Assembly (NCBI GenBank): GCA_013176395.1
Contig: JABMLP010000014.1
Coordinates: 806,001-870,000, forward strand
Source: Venturia oleaginea
Lineage: Eukaryota; Ascomycota; Dothideomycetes; Venturiales; Venturiaceae
DNA length: 64,000 nt
Direction: 5' to 3'
Part shown: piece by piece, positions 1-11,541 of the stretch
Position numbering within the stretch: the first letter of the stretch is position 1
Layout of the letters: every line of letters starts with the position of its first letter
Translations under genes and position numbers: made by a program
The notes under the pieces: generated by a model
The model's input: the letters and a program-made list of their open reading frames with translations, nothing else
Told to the model about the DNA's origin: nothing
Databases searched by the model: none

Positions 1-3000
1 GCCCCAGTCTTATTTGTAAGGAAACCAGGTGGAGGCATTCGGATGTGTGTAGACTATCGGGCACTGAATCGAATCACTCGATCGGACCGCTACCCATTGC
101 CACTAATCCGAGAAACCCTACGAAATCTAGCAACAGCGCGTTGGTACACCAAACTTGACGTCAGAGCGGCATTTCATCGGCTCCGCATCAAGCACGGCGA
201 TGAGTGGAAAACGGCTTTTCGCACTCGATTTGGACTATTCGAATGGCTAGTTACCCCCTTCGGACTAGCTGGCGCACCCGCGAGCTTTCAACGATACATC
301 AACGGAGTCCTACGGGAATCCCTAGATATCTGCTGTTCAGCCTACATGGACGATGTCTTGATATGGAGCGACGGCGACTATCTGGATCACATGGTTAAGG
401 TTAACCAAATTCTTGCCAAGCTCAAGACTGCTGGACTTCGGCTAGACTTAAGCAAGTGCGAGTTTGCTGTTCAGGAGGTCAAATATCTGGGGTTCATTAT
501 CACTGCAGGAGAAGGGATCAAAGTCGACCCAGAGAAAGTTGCCGCGATTAAAGAATGGGAGGCTCCAGTCAATGTCACAGGCGTACGCTCCTTCCTAGGC
601 TTTGCAAATTTCTACCGAGACTTCATCGACAACTTCTCAGAGCTCTCCGACCCCTTAATCAAGTTAACACGGAAGGCCGTCGCTTTTGTCTGGAACAAAG
701 AACATGAGAACGCCTTTCAAGTCTTGAAGGAGCTATTCATCTCCGCCCCAATACTGGCTCACTGGAATCCAGACCTGGATACGGTACTCGAGTGCGACTG
801 CTCTGGCTACGCGCTGGGAGGCACGTTGTCGCAGAAGGATATGAAAGGAAAACTACGACCAGTAGCATACTTCTCCCGCAAGCTCACTGCGGCTGAATGT
901 AACTACGAGATCCACGATAAAGAATTACTGGCAGTAATCAAGTCCATTGAACACTGGAGAGGAGAACTACGCAGTGTTGCAGCACCTTTCAAAGTCCTTA
1001 CCGATCACAAGAATCTCCGCTACTTTATGACAGCGCAGCGTTTGTCAGAGAGACAAGCAAGATGGTCGCTAATTCTATCTGAGTACCAATTCCAGCTGGA
1101 ATTTCGCGCCGGAAAACTAGCGCAAAGACCAGACGCACTATCAAGAAGACATCAAGATATGCCACATGACAAGAACGACGAGAGACTACAAGGGCGAGTG
1201 GCCCAGTTGATCAAGGACGAATGGCTTCCTCCTCTTTCCGAGAGGACGACCGAAACAATCGCAATACAAGCCCTTATCTGCCCAGTCAATACACCGAATA
1301 CATCCAATAGTACATGGGACGTTATACGGGAGCCCCAGCAAAATACTGGACTGGACGGTCGACACCAGCTGACTGCCGAAAACGGTCAACACCGGTCCAC
1401 TACTAGGTACGGTCAAAACCGGTCAGTTGCAAAAGGATGCGATCTTTTCGAGAAACCAGAGTTACAACTTCTCTGGGATCGCGCAATAGCAGAGGACCAA
1501 TCCTACGAAGCTATTCATACGGCTATAGTTACTGGCGAACGTTCCTTTCCTCCAGAGCTCAAGTTGTCGGTACAGCTACCCGAATGCGAAGTAGACGACC
1601 ACGGCGCGGTCACGAGAAGAGGGATCCTATGGGTACCAGATTGGGAACCGCTGCGAACAACGCTGGTCCAACAAACTCACGATTCCCATGTTACTGGACA
1701 CCCAGGGAGAGATAGCACGCTTGCGATTCTATCCAGAAGTTTCTTTTGGCCCCAACAATACAAGACAGTCCGGCAGTTTGTACGTAATTGCGACGTATGT
1801 GGGAGAACAGGAATATGGCGTGATAAGAAGCGAGGTCTTCTGAAACCACTTCCAATCCCGGCCCGCTTCCACAGCGAGCTATCAATCGATTTCATGACTG
1901 ATTTGCCCGCGGAGGAAAACGGCCCAAAATACCTCATGGTTATCACAGATCGCCTCCTCAAAAGTGTTACGTTGGAGGCTATGACTACAATGAGCGCCAA
2001 AGAGTGCGCGAAAAGGTTCTTACAATGCCACTATCGCTACCACGGATTTCCCATGGCATTGACGTCGGACAGAGGCAGCAATTGGACAGGTCGTTTTTGG
2101 AGGAAGCTTTGCGAACTTACAAAGATTGAGCAGAGACTCTCTACAGCCTTTCATCCACAGACCGATGGCGCGACCGAGCGTATGAACCAGGAAGTTCTAC
2201 GCTATCTCCGCGCCTTCATCGCATACTCCCAACTAGACTGGCCAACGCTACTACCTACGGCTATGTTAGCACTGAACAATCGTGACTCTTCAGTCACAGG
2301 GATGAGTCCATTCTATCTAACCCACGGCTACCATGCGGAACCAATCCAGAAAGTACAACGAATCTCACCCAGTAACTCACCAACAGCCGATGCCGAGACC
2401 TTTGTGCAACGAATAGAAGAGGCACAAGAATATGCACAGGCAGCGATGGCCTGGTCCCAGCAGAAGATGGAGAACGACGCCAACAGGTCACGTCAAGCTG
2501 CCGAAACGTTAAAAAAGGGCGACAAAGTCTGGTTGAACCTTAGGAATATCAATACTCCGCAGCTATCAAAGAAACTGTCGTGGACGCAAGCCAAATACAC
2601 TGTCGAGAACCAGATCTCCCCGATGGTATACGAGCTGGCTGACCTGCCAAGTGGTATCCATAACCGTTTCCACGTTGACCTACTCCGCCGAGCCGCAACC
2701 GACACACTGCCCTCACAAGAATCCGATGATACCCAGCCGCCACCATTAGTGCCTCAAACCGAAGAAACAGAGGCTGAGTTTGAAGTAGAACGTATACTTC
2801 GCGCAGAGAAGAAACGGGTTGGGCGAGGCTGGGTTCGTCAGTTATTAATCAAATGGAAAGGCTATGCAGATCCCGATTGGCAGCCACGTTCATTATTCAC
2901 AGAAGTCGAGGACTTAGACCGCTTCGAGGCAGAGTATGGCAAGGGCGACGGTGTCGGCGAAGATATAGGAGCTCAAACAGGGGCCCGAAGAAACCGAGTA

Positions 3001-3111
3001 GCGGTGGCCAGCGCCTTCGAATCTGCTACAAGCTGGCAGAAGCGATGTATGGCGTTTGTCTGTTTGATTATCCCACCTACCACACCCTCTTTAGTCCTGC
3101 ACACCCGGTAA
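1..3111 (+). CDS. Pol polyprotein (RT-RNase H-integrase-chromodomain), 5'-truncated
   Basis: Open from the window edge to TAA at 3109-3111. Reverse transcriptase has the YMDD catalytic box. RNase H starts with ECDCSG and has the VLTDHKNL block. The integrase has a HHCC zinc domain (HVTGHPGR ... CDVCGR) and a DDE core: D in SIDFMTD, D in LTSDRGSNW, E in HPQTDGATERM. The C-terminus is a chromodomain (FEVERIL ... LLIKWKGYADPDWQP), which in chromoviruses directs integration to modified chromatin. The reading frame shows no lesion, unlike the other retroelements here. The protein would be made as part of Gag-Pol and act in the virus-like particle and then on chromatin. Confidence 0.95.
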   Translation, partial: APVLFVRKPGGGIRMCVDYRALNRITRSDRYPLPLIRETLRNLATARWYTKLDVRAAFHRLRIKHGDEWKTAFRTRFGLFEWLVTPFGLAGAPASFQRYINGVLRESLDICCSAYMDDVLIWSDGDYLDHMVKVNQILAKLKTAGLRLDLSKCEFAVQEVKYLGFIITAGEGIKVDPEKVAAIKEWEAPVNVTGVRSFLGFANFYRDFIDNFSELSDPLIKLTRKAVAFVWNKEHENAFQVLKELFISAPILAHWNPDLDTVLECDCSGYALGGTLSQKDMKGKLRPVAYFSRKLTAAECNYEIHDKELLAVIKSIEHWRGELRSVAAPFKVLTDHKNLRYFMTAQRLSERQARWSLILSEYQFQLEFRAGKLAQRPDALSRRHQDMPHDKNDERLQGRVAQLIKDEWLPPLSERTTETIAIQALICPVNTPNTSNSTWDVIREPQQNTGLDGRHQLTAENGQHRSTTRYGQNRSVAKGCDLFEKPELQLLWDRAIAEDQSYEAIHTAIVTGERSFPPELKLSVQLPECEVDDHGAVTRRGILWVPDWEPLRTTLVQQTHDSHVTGHPGRDSTLAILSRSFFWPQQYKTVRQFVRNCDVCGRTGIWRDKKRGLLKPLPIPARFHSELSIDFMTDLPAEENGPKYLMVITDRLLKSVTLEAMTTMSAKECAKRFLQCHYRYHGFPMALTSDRGSNWTGRFWRKLCELTKIEQRLSTAFHPQTDGATERMNQEVLRYLRAFIAYSQLDWPTLLPTAMLALNNRDSSVTGMSPFYLTHGYHAEPIQKVQRISPSNSPTADAETFVQRIEEAQEYAQAAMAWSQQKMENDANRSRQAAETLKKGDKVWLNLRNINTPQLSKKLSWTQAKYTVENQISPMVYELADLPSGIHNRFHVDLLRRAATDTLPSQESDDTQPPPLVPQTEETEAEFEVERILRAEKKRVGRGWVRQLLIKWKGYADPDWQPRSLFTEVEDLDRFEAEYGKGDGVGEDIGAQTGARRNRVAVASAFESATSWQKRCMAFVCLIIPPTTPSLVLHTR

Positions 3112-3120
3112 GGAGGGGGG
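3112..3120 (+). promoter_or_regulatory. Polypurine tract of family A, copy 1
   Basis: GGAGGGGGG lies directly upstream of the 3' LTR, the expected position of the plus-strand primer. The same sequence occurs at 17421-17429 in copy 2. Confidence 0.8.
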
Positions 3121-3123
3121 TAA

Positions 3124-3299
3124 TGTTATGGGCATGGCCCATGGTTGGTATAGGCTAAGAGCCTAAGCCTGATTGAGCCTAGTATAGAGAAAGAACCTCA
3201 TTGAGGTTCTCTGTTTGTAGATACCTTCACTCTTTAACTGAATCTAAACAATCTTTGGCTACGAGTATGCTGCGTCTTTCCAGCTACCGTCCCGTAATA
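3124..3299 (+). repeat. 3' LTR of family A, copy 1 (176 bp)
   Basis: Begins TGTTATGGGC and ends CCCGTAATA, matching 12031-12206 and 17433-17608 with no difference I could see. It contains AACTGAATCTA, the motif complementary to the primer-binding site of copy 2. Confidence 0.95.
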
Positions 3300-4590
3300 G
3301 CCAAACGATGCTGCGTAAGCTGGATACTGGCCCTGCTAGGTTGGATCCGCCCGACAACAACTCTCCCAGACTCTAACCATCCAGAAGCAGGAGGGCTCTT
3401 ATAGAGGCAGAGGTAGATGATTGAGCTCCATGCTACAGTCTCGAACCTCCTCTTCCACAATCGATTAACTTGTTCCATTCCCCCCTTCCCCACAAAACAC
3501 CTTCAGGCCACCATTCATCTCCCCTAGATTCTTCGTGTCTGCATCATCTCACATGCTTCTATTTTGGCAGTCTTGTATGGGCATTGGAGAATTCTTGAGA
3601 TCCGTAATTGTGCAACGCGTTCGCTTTTCTACGGACAAACCCTCACTCCTTAAGCTCCAGCTGGAATCTCAAGTTTCCAGCTGATGTGAAATTCTCTACT
3701 CACCTAAGAATGACGGATGAGTGAAAGAAATTTGCTGCATCTGAAGGGCAAGATCACTGGAACGACGACTTGGCCAAAGCTATCCGATTGAGTCTTTTGG
3801 GAGTTAAAAACATTAGTAATATGACCAAATACACGAAGGTCTTGCCACTGAGAATTGGATTCTTCTTGACGCTACAGGCGAGTGTTGTCGATACTTCCCT
3901 TGGTGTCTAATTTTCAATGCAAGAGATGAGAAATATGTGGACGGGGAATAAGGCCGATATTTTTTCCTCCTGATCTTTTTATCGGATCTCTACCAAGGTA
4001 GAACCATAATAGGGCCTTTACTTGTTACCAACCCCTGGCATGTCCAAAAACAGATATGAATTTTCACGTGCTTCCGTGATGCTACACGGTCCAGGCTCTG
4101 CCTCCGTGTAATTCCGTCGCGTTCGATCCCCAAATCCAATCAAGTCACCGTCACTTTCTGACCGCAACTCCCCCTGCAGCACTTCAGCTTCTCGTTCTCG
4201 ACAGCAACCGGATCAAGAATCCTCTCATTAAGGAGACAGCGGTTTGTTTGCATGGGAAGCGGCTCCTAGTACGACTTATCCGAAGAGACGCATCGGTCGC
4301 GTCGCTATCAACTTTTCTCTTACACAACTTATTCCAAGTACGTTTGGACTTTGTCTGTCCATGTCCCTCTCATACTAGAACGGCGACAACTGGTAAGGCC
4401 ATCTACTTTCTGTATTCAAGTAAAGCTCATGCAGCTGCCATTTACTGCCAAACTATACCTCGGCAATTGACACAACCAATTCTACCTCTACGAAAAGGCA
4501 AACTTGCGGACGAAGAAACCACTGTAAGTAACGCATTTAACAAGATCCTTATAGCTGACCTCATCTAAGCAAGTGCGGAATTCCAGGCAG
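3300..4590. other. Intergenic stretch, no supported gene
   Basis: No ORF here resembles a known protein. At 4524 a GTAAGT donor, followed by a GCTGAC branch-like motif and AG acceptors at 4568-4586, suggests a 5'-UTR intron of the F-box-like gene that follows. The rest shows nothing I can name. Confidence 0.4.
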
Positions 4591-5490
4591 ATGTATCAGC
4601 CAGCATCGTTGCCGGGTCTTCCAACAGAATTACGAATCCAAATTCTGGAACATCTCCTCCCAACTCCCGTATACCCAGACACCAAAATATTCCGATGCGC
4701 GAAGGCCTATACGGATGCTGAACGCCTTGAGCGTTGCATCTTACCACCACAAGGTCACAGTTGCGATGAATACGTTCTATTCTGCCACGTGAACATCCTT
4801 TTTGTCAATCGCCGATTATACGAAGACGGCCTCTCACTCCTCTATCGTCGGACATGCTCCATGCATATCGGTAAAAAGGCAATTACCATGTGCGGGAAGA
4901 ACTAGATCAGAACATATGATCGCAATGTTGCAGAGGATTTCGGACGCGCATGGCGCCTTTCCCACGTCACCAAACTTCGGATCCAAGTCGCCTATTTCAA
5001 CACACAAGTCGTCAAATATCTGGTCACAGTTCTTCGGGAAGTAGGTATCGTGAAAGATCTCACCCTCGTGGTTAGACTTGGTCAGAAACTTCGGTATCCA
5101 GCTTTCGATGTAAAGAGATTAAACACTTTCCACACACTCAGGAACCTGCGCAAATTTGCTGTGGAGAAAGATGCTGGCAATGGATACAGTAGGCCTTATT
5201 CTTCCCATCATCTCTTGGTCTTGTAGAACTAATTCTTTGTAGCAGATTATGGCGACAGATACGGACTCGTCGGACCATTCTATCCACACGAGTGCACCTT
5301 TTCGACCGCCTTGGCTGCTAAAGTCTGCAGCGACGACCCTGTCGAAGCTTCTGATCTCAGCGAGGGTGTGCACTGTCCCACCTTGAAGAAACGGGGTGAT
5401 CATACTTGTCGAATTTGCAAGCCCATAGAAGTTACAAAGGTCAAAAAGGTCAAGACGAGGAAGAGAAAGTGGGGATCGGTAAGCTATTGA
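4591..5490 (+). pseudogene. F-box-like (LPTELR-type) protein gene with one in-frame stop
   Basis: From the ATG at 4591 the product opens with an F-box-like motif, LPGLPTELRIQILEHLLP, as in fungal F-box/2EXR proteins that recruit substrates to SCF ubiquitin ligases. Coding continues through a block rich in VTKLRIQVAYF and LRNLRKFAVEKD and ends in a basic tail (KVKKVKTRKRKW). An intron fits at 5189-5242 (GT donor, ACTAAT branch, TAG acceptor) and keeps frame, giving 281 codons. The only lesion is TAG at 4903-4905 (codon 105); the same frame stays coding-like on both sides, so it looks like a single nonsense change, possibly CAG to TAG. A GTAAGC at 5479 could start another intron and change the C-terminus. 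Substrate unknown. Confidence 0.6.
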
Positions 5491-6104
5491 GCTCAAATGA
5501 CTGAACCCGTGCAATACAAACCTACTTTCATTTGTTGGCAAGCTTTCGAGGCTGCGAGGAGGAGAATAGGACGGATGTTACGGCTTGATATATTTACTCA
5601 TGCTACTGTTCAAGAAGTTACTACTATAAATAGATACTACTAGCTATATAGCCTATTTACGACCGTTGACGGCTTACTAGAAGATGTATAATACATCGTA
5701 CTTAATTTTCCTTTTGTCGGCGTCTACGTTTTAGACTACGTAATACGACGATATGTCGTTAGGCAGTGCGCGAAATTCGGCCGCTCTTCGCCTGCATCGA
5801 TAGCATGCCACCACCGAGGGCTTCCATAGTCACTCCTCGCAGATTTGCACGGAATCTACGGTATTCATGAACAAATTGAATAGCCCAGGACCCAGGCCTG
5901 TTTGGGACGCTTGCGTCACGAGTGATCAGAGCCCTCCAACGCTAGCATTCAAATCAATTAACCATACTGTAAATTCATGCTCTCCAACATCACGCAATCC
6001 TCAACTCAATTACCACCTACTGTGATTCTCCGTAGATTCGTGCCATTCAATACCTAACAAACCAACACCATAACTCAAACAACTAACCACAAATTTTATA
6101 CACG
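5491..6104. other. Intergenic, nothing supported
   Basis: No coding signal. It includes a short motif, CGGAATCTACGGTA near 5850, that recurs at about 59150 and 60755 and probably belongs to a degraded dispersed repeat. Confidence 0.4.
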
Positions 6105-7747
6105 TCAGCTGGGCTTGATCAAGAGTAGCAACAAGCCAACAAGGGCAGCCCCCACTGCTGCGCCTTCCAGCGCCACAACCGTCACATCGACTTTCCGAAC
6201 TGTGACGGGATTGTCGCTGAACAGGTCCTGGATCTTGTATTTGATTTGCTCAGCGCTGAACTTTCCTTTGTCCAGAATGGTGGGTCCTGTTTCGGTTTGC
6301 GAAATCTGTTCTGCGTCCAAGAGAGAGTCTCTGGTTATGGGTATCGGCGTTTCGTCCACTGTTGGTACTGATGTCTCCATCACCTGGACCGCTTCGACTG
6401 GAGTGGCAGTAGATGCAATGGTGTTTTCTGATGCCTTCACCTCAGGCAATGTTGTGACAGGCATCTCTTCCAGATCCTCCAGAGGCACACCTGCAGGCTC
6501 AACAACCTGATCGATCTCCTTGTCAATCTCCTTCTCGGTGACCATTGCTACGTCAGGTATTGTCCTTAGTAAATGCTGCTCTTCCAGGGCCTTCTTGATC
6601 TCCTTAACCATCCTCTTCCTCCTCCACGGCTCGATAAAAGCCGTTGTAGAGAGCAAGAGCAGTATATTGACCCCCATAAGTACAAATGTAATCCATGTCG
6701 AGTTTCTCCGTATAGTATCACTCCAAATCTGCTCTTCATGATACTGCTTCCTCTCCCTTTGTTCCAACCTCGTTCTCGCTTCCTCCAATTCTCGCTCCAT
6801 TGCTGCGACTTCTTCCTTTGCTGCAACGACAGCTTGATCGTTTGCGTGCTCAGAACGAATGAGCCCCATGTATTGTTCCAAGTCTGCATCGGACCATGCG
6901 TGTTTGCGTTCGAGGAGGCGGACGACTTCTTTACGAGAGGAGGATTCTTTGGCGCGAGCGATTTCGAGAAGTTCTTTGGCTTCTTTCACAGCTGCGGAGC
7001 GGGATTTGACGAGTTGTTCTTGTAAAAAAAGTCAACTTTGCATTGGAAAGGTCTTGGATTGGAAATTCACATACCTTGCTCTATAATTTCCTTCCTCAAC
7101 GCAGCAATGCCTGAGTAGTCTGTGCCAGTGTACGTGTTGATCCTTTGACTTGCCACTGCCAATTTTGGCATCAAGTTGTCCATCAACTCGTTGAATCGTG
7201 TCCCAAGCCTCGACCGCATGCGCTCTCGATATGAGGGGAGATCTTCGTCTGGTACTGCATGTACCTTCGGCCGTGCTGTCCTAGGCGATTGAGAAACATT
7301 GTCGGCCTCTATTGATTTTGGAGTTTCCGGATCTGTTGTTAGTTCCTCTGGCTCTTTTTTGTCTGTCCGTGAAACTTTTGAGACAGCTCTCGTCTCATAT
7401 GCGTCTGATCCCCGCGACGTCGAAGTTTCCGGAACTTCTAATGGTATGGTACTCTCTGCTTTTTCATCTGTTCCTTGGCGGGGAAGCTCTTCCGGACTTT
7501 CATTCTTTCTTAGGCTTGACCGGGAAGAGAACTGGCGAATTTGTTGAGGAGGCCATGATCGCCCACAGTCGTCCCTTGAGCTTCGGAACTTCGAATTGAC
7601 TTCTGTCGTCCGCCATCGGCATTGAATGCAGATGAAATTGGATGGTGTAGAGCTTGCTTGAAGCTTCGTGGGGCGCGGTATCATCCTCTGGATTGAGCGC
7701 GTCTCTAACGCCGACGTCTTGGAGACATACTGGAGAAGATTTCGCAT
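6105..7747 (-). CDS. SHE9: She9/Mdm33-like mitochondrial inner-membrane protein
   Basis: Two exons: 7747-7075 and 7018-6105, with an intron at 7019-7074 (GTATGT donor, ACAAG acceptor), 528 aa. Start chosen at the ATG at 7747 because the longer frame upstream would need GTG. The N-terminus is basic and Ser/Thr-rich, as in a mitochondrial presequence. A long coiled-coil follows (about residues 230-325, rich in EE/ARTRLEQRERK), then a transmembrane segment (about 331-352), a polar region and a second hydrophobic segment at the C-terminus (about 505-525). This order matches She9/Mdm33, which in yeast lies in the inner membrane facing the matrix and affects inner-membrane fission. It shares a promoter of about 280 bp with the divergent phosphatase gene. 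No lesions seen. Confidence 0.88.
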
Positions 7748-8028
7748 TCTGGAGGAAGACGGCAGGCTCACGACATTCTAGCGAGCCCGAATATATTGAA
7801 TATCGTGAGGCATCAAGAAATAGCCTCAGGCGCGATACTATCGGGATGTGTTGCGAGAGTTACCCGAACCGTCATAGCCAAGGGAGAGACTTTCGTTGAG
7901 CTCCATATTAAATGATAACGCAAATATAACCTCGATTGTGCCCGGATCTTATACACAAAAGAGCTTGGGAATACGCGGAAGACTTCTTCATACCATTTCT
8001 GCATATCGTTCAAATCGCAAGTATCGAG

Positions 8029-9144
8029 ATGGCATCTTATCCGGAAGAGCTCCAGGCTATGAGGTCCAACCCAAAATTCATATTCTTCACCGATTTCGAC
8101 GGAACAATCACATTGGAAGACAGTAAGTGTTCCACTACCGCATCCTGTCCTCGATCCTTCGACATATGGGGATCACCTTCCTGGAAAAGTTTTGAATTTT
8201 TCGATTTTCGATCCCCGAAAATGAGAAAATACTCAACTCTGTCTGCGCGCCTGACAGGGGGCTTTACACAAATTCAATCAGCAGTCCAGTATGCTGTTAT
8301 CTAACTTCCAAGTCTGAAGAAGACTAACAACAACCAGGTAACGATTACATGGTATCTCCTCGCCACCTTGTCGCCCATAAAGCTCAGAACTAACACCCCA
8401 AAAGACCGACAACATAGGCTACGGCGTCGAGAAACGCAAACAGGGAAACAGAGACACCTTCGAAGACAAAATCACTTTCCGCCAATCCTTCAAGGAAATG
8501 ATGGATTCCATCTCCACCCCTTACCCAGAATGCATCAAACTCCTCGTCTCCCATATCCAACTGGATCCCTACTTCACAAAATGGCTCCAATACGCCCGTG
8601 CAAACAATATCCCCACCGTTGTCCTCAGCTCGGGCATGGAACCAATCATCAAGGCCCTATTGAAGAATCTGGTGGGCGAGGAGCTGAGCAAAGATATTCA
8701 GGTTATTGCGAATTCGGTTGCGGCGAGACCGGGGAAGACGCTCGAGGAGGAGAATGGATGGGAAATTGTGTTCCATGATGAGAGTGGGTTTGGACATGAT
8801 AAATCCCGTGCCATTCGCCCTTACGCAAAACTCCCCGAGGGCGAACGACCAATTATGTTCTATGCCGGTGATGGCGTTTCTGATCTGTCGGCCGCAAGGG
8901 AGACGGATCTGCTTTTCGCTAAGCAAGGACGTGATCTTGTGAACTGGTGCGTCAAGGAAGATGTGCCTTTCACTGTTTTTGATGACTGGGAGACTATCGT
9001 CAATGGTGTCCAGAAGATTGTGTAAGTCTTCATCACGTCAGCCGTCGTTTTCGTCGATTTTAATAAATGTCTAGGGAAGGAAAAACCACCGTCCAAGATG
9101 CGGCAAAGGAAGGACACAGGCTCCACATGGCTAGCTTGAAGTAA
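8029..9144 (+). CDS. HAD-superfamily phosphatase (Pyp1/YNL010W-like)
   Basis: Four exons: 8029-8122, 8338-8351 (a 14-nt microexon), 8405-9021, 9075-9144; 264 aa. The introns have GTAAGT, GTATCT and GTAAGT donors, and the long first intron ends after a GACTAACAA branch. HAD motif I is FFTDFDGTITLEDS (nucleophile Asp), motif II is VVLSSGM, and motif IV is YAGDGVSDLSAA, which binds Mg2+. Family knowledge places it with small-molecule phosphatases such as yeast Pyp1 (sugar-alcohol phosphates) and phosphoserine-phosphatase-like enzymes; the substrate cannot be read from sequence. The last exon is inferred: reading through at 9023 would stop after IV, whereas splicing adds a natural 23-residue tail. 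Cytosolic, no signal peptide. Divergent from SHE9. Confidence 0.88.
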
Positions 9145-9557
9145 GGGCCCGCAGGCACTTTGAAGCAACATTTGTCTGGCCATACTACCCTTCGGTTCAA
9201 AACTAGAGCTGGACTTACTTCTCCCTGTAGTCGCGCTCGAAAATGCATGGATCCTCAACGATTATAAATGAGTTGAGATATAGAAGATGGAAAATGAATC
9301 ACGTAGAAAATGATATATCGCATGACTTGTCCAATCGGTTTCGAGATTCGTTTTTTCCCACAATAGTCTGCGTACCAAAAGGATAGAGGCAAGGGCAGCA
9401 GTAGTATCGTGGAAAGGAGCTGAATCTGACTTCGCGGTGCTGTGGGTGCCATTGATGACGCTTTCTTCAGCGGATGGACACAGCAACGTCACGCAACCAC
9501 GTGGAAAATCTGGTTTTTGAGATGTCGATGTGGGATATATACACAAATAGTGACAAG

Positions 9558-10957
9558 CTACGTCGGGATAGCAGCCTGCGCGGCTCGAAGCGCGCCAACC
9601 ACAGTGAACGCAAGGATTGGCGATATAACGTATGAGATCTGATAAGAGTTAGTGACAGATCCATGAACATGAGAGGATGACTCACTGTCAACAATTTGGC
9701 AATCTTTTGTTCCTCTTCAGCACTCCCATAGCTGACTTGAATCATGGTAATCAGCTTCATGGCTGAAGGTCCCGTTGGCATCAAAGCCATGGCGAACCAC
9801 AACATCGGATCGTCTCCTAGAAGATTCGTGTGTTTTGCCAAACCGTATATCGTAGCTATCGATATCACCGGCCATACGACGAATCTAACGACAAGAATGA
9901 ATAGTGTCGTCAACCAAGGCGTACTGTTCTGTGGTGTCGATTCCTGTTGTCGGGCTTGCTTGATCGACGTGAACAATGACACGCCTGCCACCAGCACAGG
10001 AAGAGGAACAAAGAGCTGGGCGATGGTCTGCAACGAGGATGTGAGCCATGCGGTGAAGACACCTCCGTCCTGCGTATCTGCGAAAAATGCAACGTGCAGC
10101 GCAGGAATGAGACCAATGAAAGCGCCGATCAGAGCGCCGACTAAAGGAGGATTCAGAAAATCCAACAAGAAAAGCAGCCACCATCGTGTTCGTGGGCTAA
10201 GCTTGAGCCATCGGCCTTTGGTGACAAGAGAAGGTCGACGGTTGGGGATATTGCCTTGAATTTCGGTTTCAGGCCGGGACGGAAAGAAAGATGCAGATCC
10301 ACGTCGATACCTGTCCTCAATGGCCTTCACATTGAGCAGTCCTGTACTTTCGTTCGCATCAGCCTCCTCCTCGTCGTCTTCTTCGTCGTCGTCTGCTAGC
10401 ACATCTTCATTTTCCTCGTCTCCGCTCTCAGGCGCATGCTCCGTATCGATCAATCTTGGTCCAATTGCGAACGTCAAGCAACTCGAAACGGTCGAAAACA
10501 CCAGGAAGTAAGATTTTGCCCTTTCAAGTGCCTGGCGTGTTGTCTCATCCGTGACAATCAACCCGCTCAACAATCCAGTCTGGTCCAAAGACTGAATGAG
10601 AAGCAAAGGATAGCTCGCAGTGTTGTTGAACATGATGGCAGCAGTTGTCCAGTCCGGAAATCCAAACGCGTAGTGCCCACCAATGCCAATCAAGAATGAA
10701 ACAAAGTGGCAGATCAATCCCCAAAGCACAACCACACCGTATCGACTCGCATTCTCAACCTGCATCTCCGATCCCAACTTCACCAGCAACAAAGCTGGAA
10801 GGAACATCTTGACGCATATTTTCGAAATGACCTTTCCGGTCTTGCCGTCCAGAAGATTGAGATGAGACGCGACGCCGCCATAGAAAAGGACGAGCAAGAC
10901 TGATAGACTGGCTTGAACGGCGGCAAGTAGAGACTCGAAGATGCCTTTTGGAGCCAT
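9558..10957 (-). CDS. Auxin-efflux-carrier (PIN-like) membrane transporter
   Basis: Two exons: 10957-9686 and 9638-9558; the intron has a GTGAGT donor, CACTAAC branch and CAG acceptor; 450 aa. About five N-terminal hydrophobic helices (FESLLAAVQASLSVLLVLFYGG onward) are followed by a very acidic loop (residues ~185-210, runs of D/E) and a basic stretch, then about five C-terminal helices. This 5+5 arrangement with a hydrophilic central loop is that of the membrane transport protein/auxin efflux carrier family, present in fungi as ER or plasma-membrane carriers of unknown substrate. The NTASYPLLLIQSL and MPTGPSAMKLI segments resemble the two crossover motifs. Splicing out 9639-9685 restores a hydrophobic end (ISYVISPILAFTVVGALRA). 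No lesions. Confidence 0.88.
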
Positions 10958-11541
10958 GGTTGCTGAGAAGATGGAGTGTCCACACGAAGGTAAGATACGA
11001 GTCGGCTAGATTGATTCCCGGACAACTCAGCCGAAAACCGTGATTTTCGGCAAGAACTTACGATCATAGTACGACTTCTCGGCCACCTTTACTTAGAAAG
11101 CCTTGGATAGATCTCGTATAACTTAAGAAAGTCTATCTGATCTTTCGACCGATTTGGTTTTCAAATTTTCGTCGTCGTGAGAGAGAAAGAAGGGAAGCCG
11201 CTGGCCGGAAATCAATCTACCCGACTCGTAGAAAGGCAGAGATACCTAGACTCCGAGGAGATCTCATATGCCAACAAACACACAGTACTCCCTCCTCTCG
11301 ACTGAAGATCACAGAGCTAAACCATAGACCTTACCTACTAAGGTAAAACTTTACAATGCCGAGCTACTTCATTCGTGAATTATCCCTGTCGTTCCTGTAT
11401 ACTTGTCATCTTCAGTTGAGAAAAGAGAGTAAGCCAATGATCGAGTGTAGAGTCCCTGCAGCGAATCGCGGCTATCTTAATTGCGAAATTTTTGGCACCG
11501 GTTCGTCATTTGTCCTCGTTACATAACTTCAAAAGCACAAT
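10958..11541. other. Intergenic, upstream region of the carrier gene
   Basis: No coding signal. It contains the promoter side of the PIN-like carrier gene; no individual element could be assigned. Confidence 0.4.

Larger units (their letters stand above)
1..3299 (+). mobile_element. Ty3/gypsy chromovirus family A, copy 1 (3' half, cut by window edge)
   Basis: The 3' half of an LTR retrotransposon whose full copy lies at 12031-17608. Position 1 corresponds to 14310 in that copy, and the two agree across the overlap as far as I can follow by eye; the translated proteins are identical. It carries pol from the start of RT to the chromodomain, then a polypurine tract (3112-3120) and a 176-bp 3' LTR (3124-3299). 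The 3' flank reads GCCAA; its matching target duplication is outside the window. The near-identity says this copy and copy 2 come from recent transposition. Confidence 0.97.

Noticed and set aside
4100..4140. GTTCGATCCCC near 4120 as a tRNA T-arm
   Set aside because: The complementary half of the stem is missing and there is no A-box upstream.
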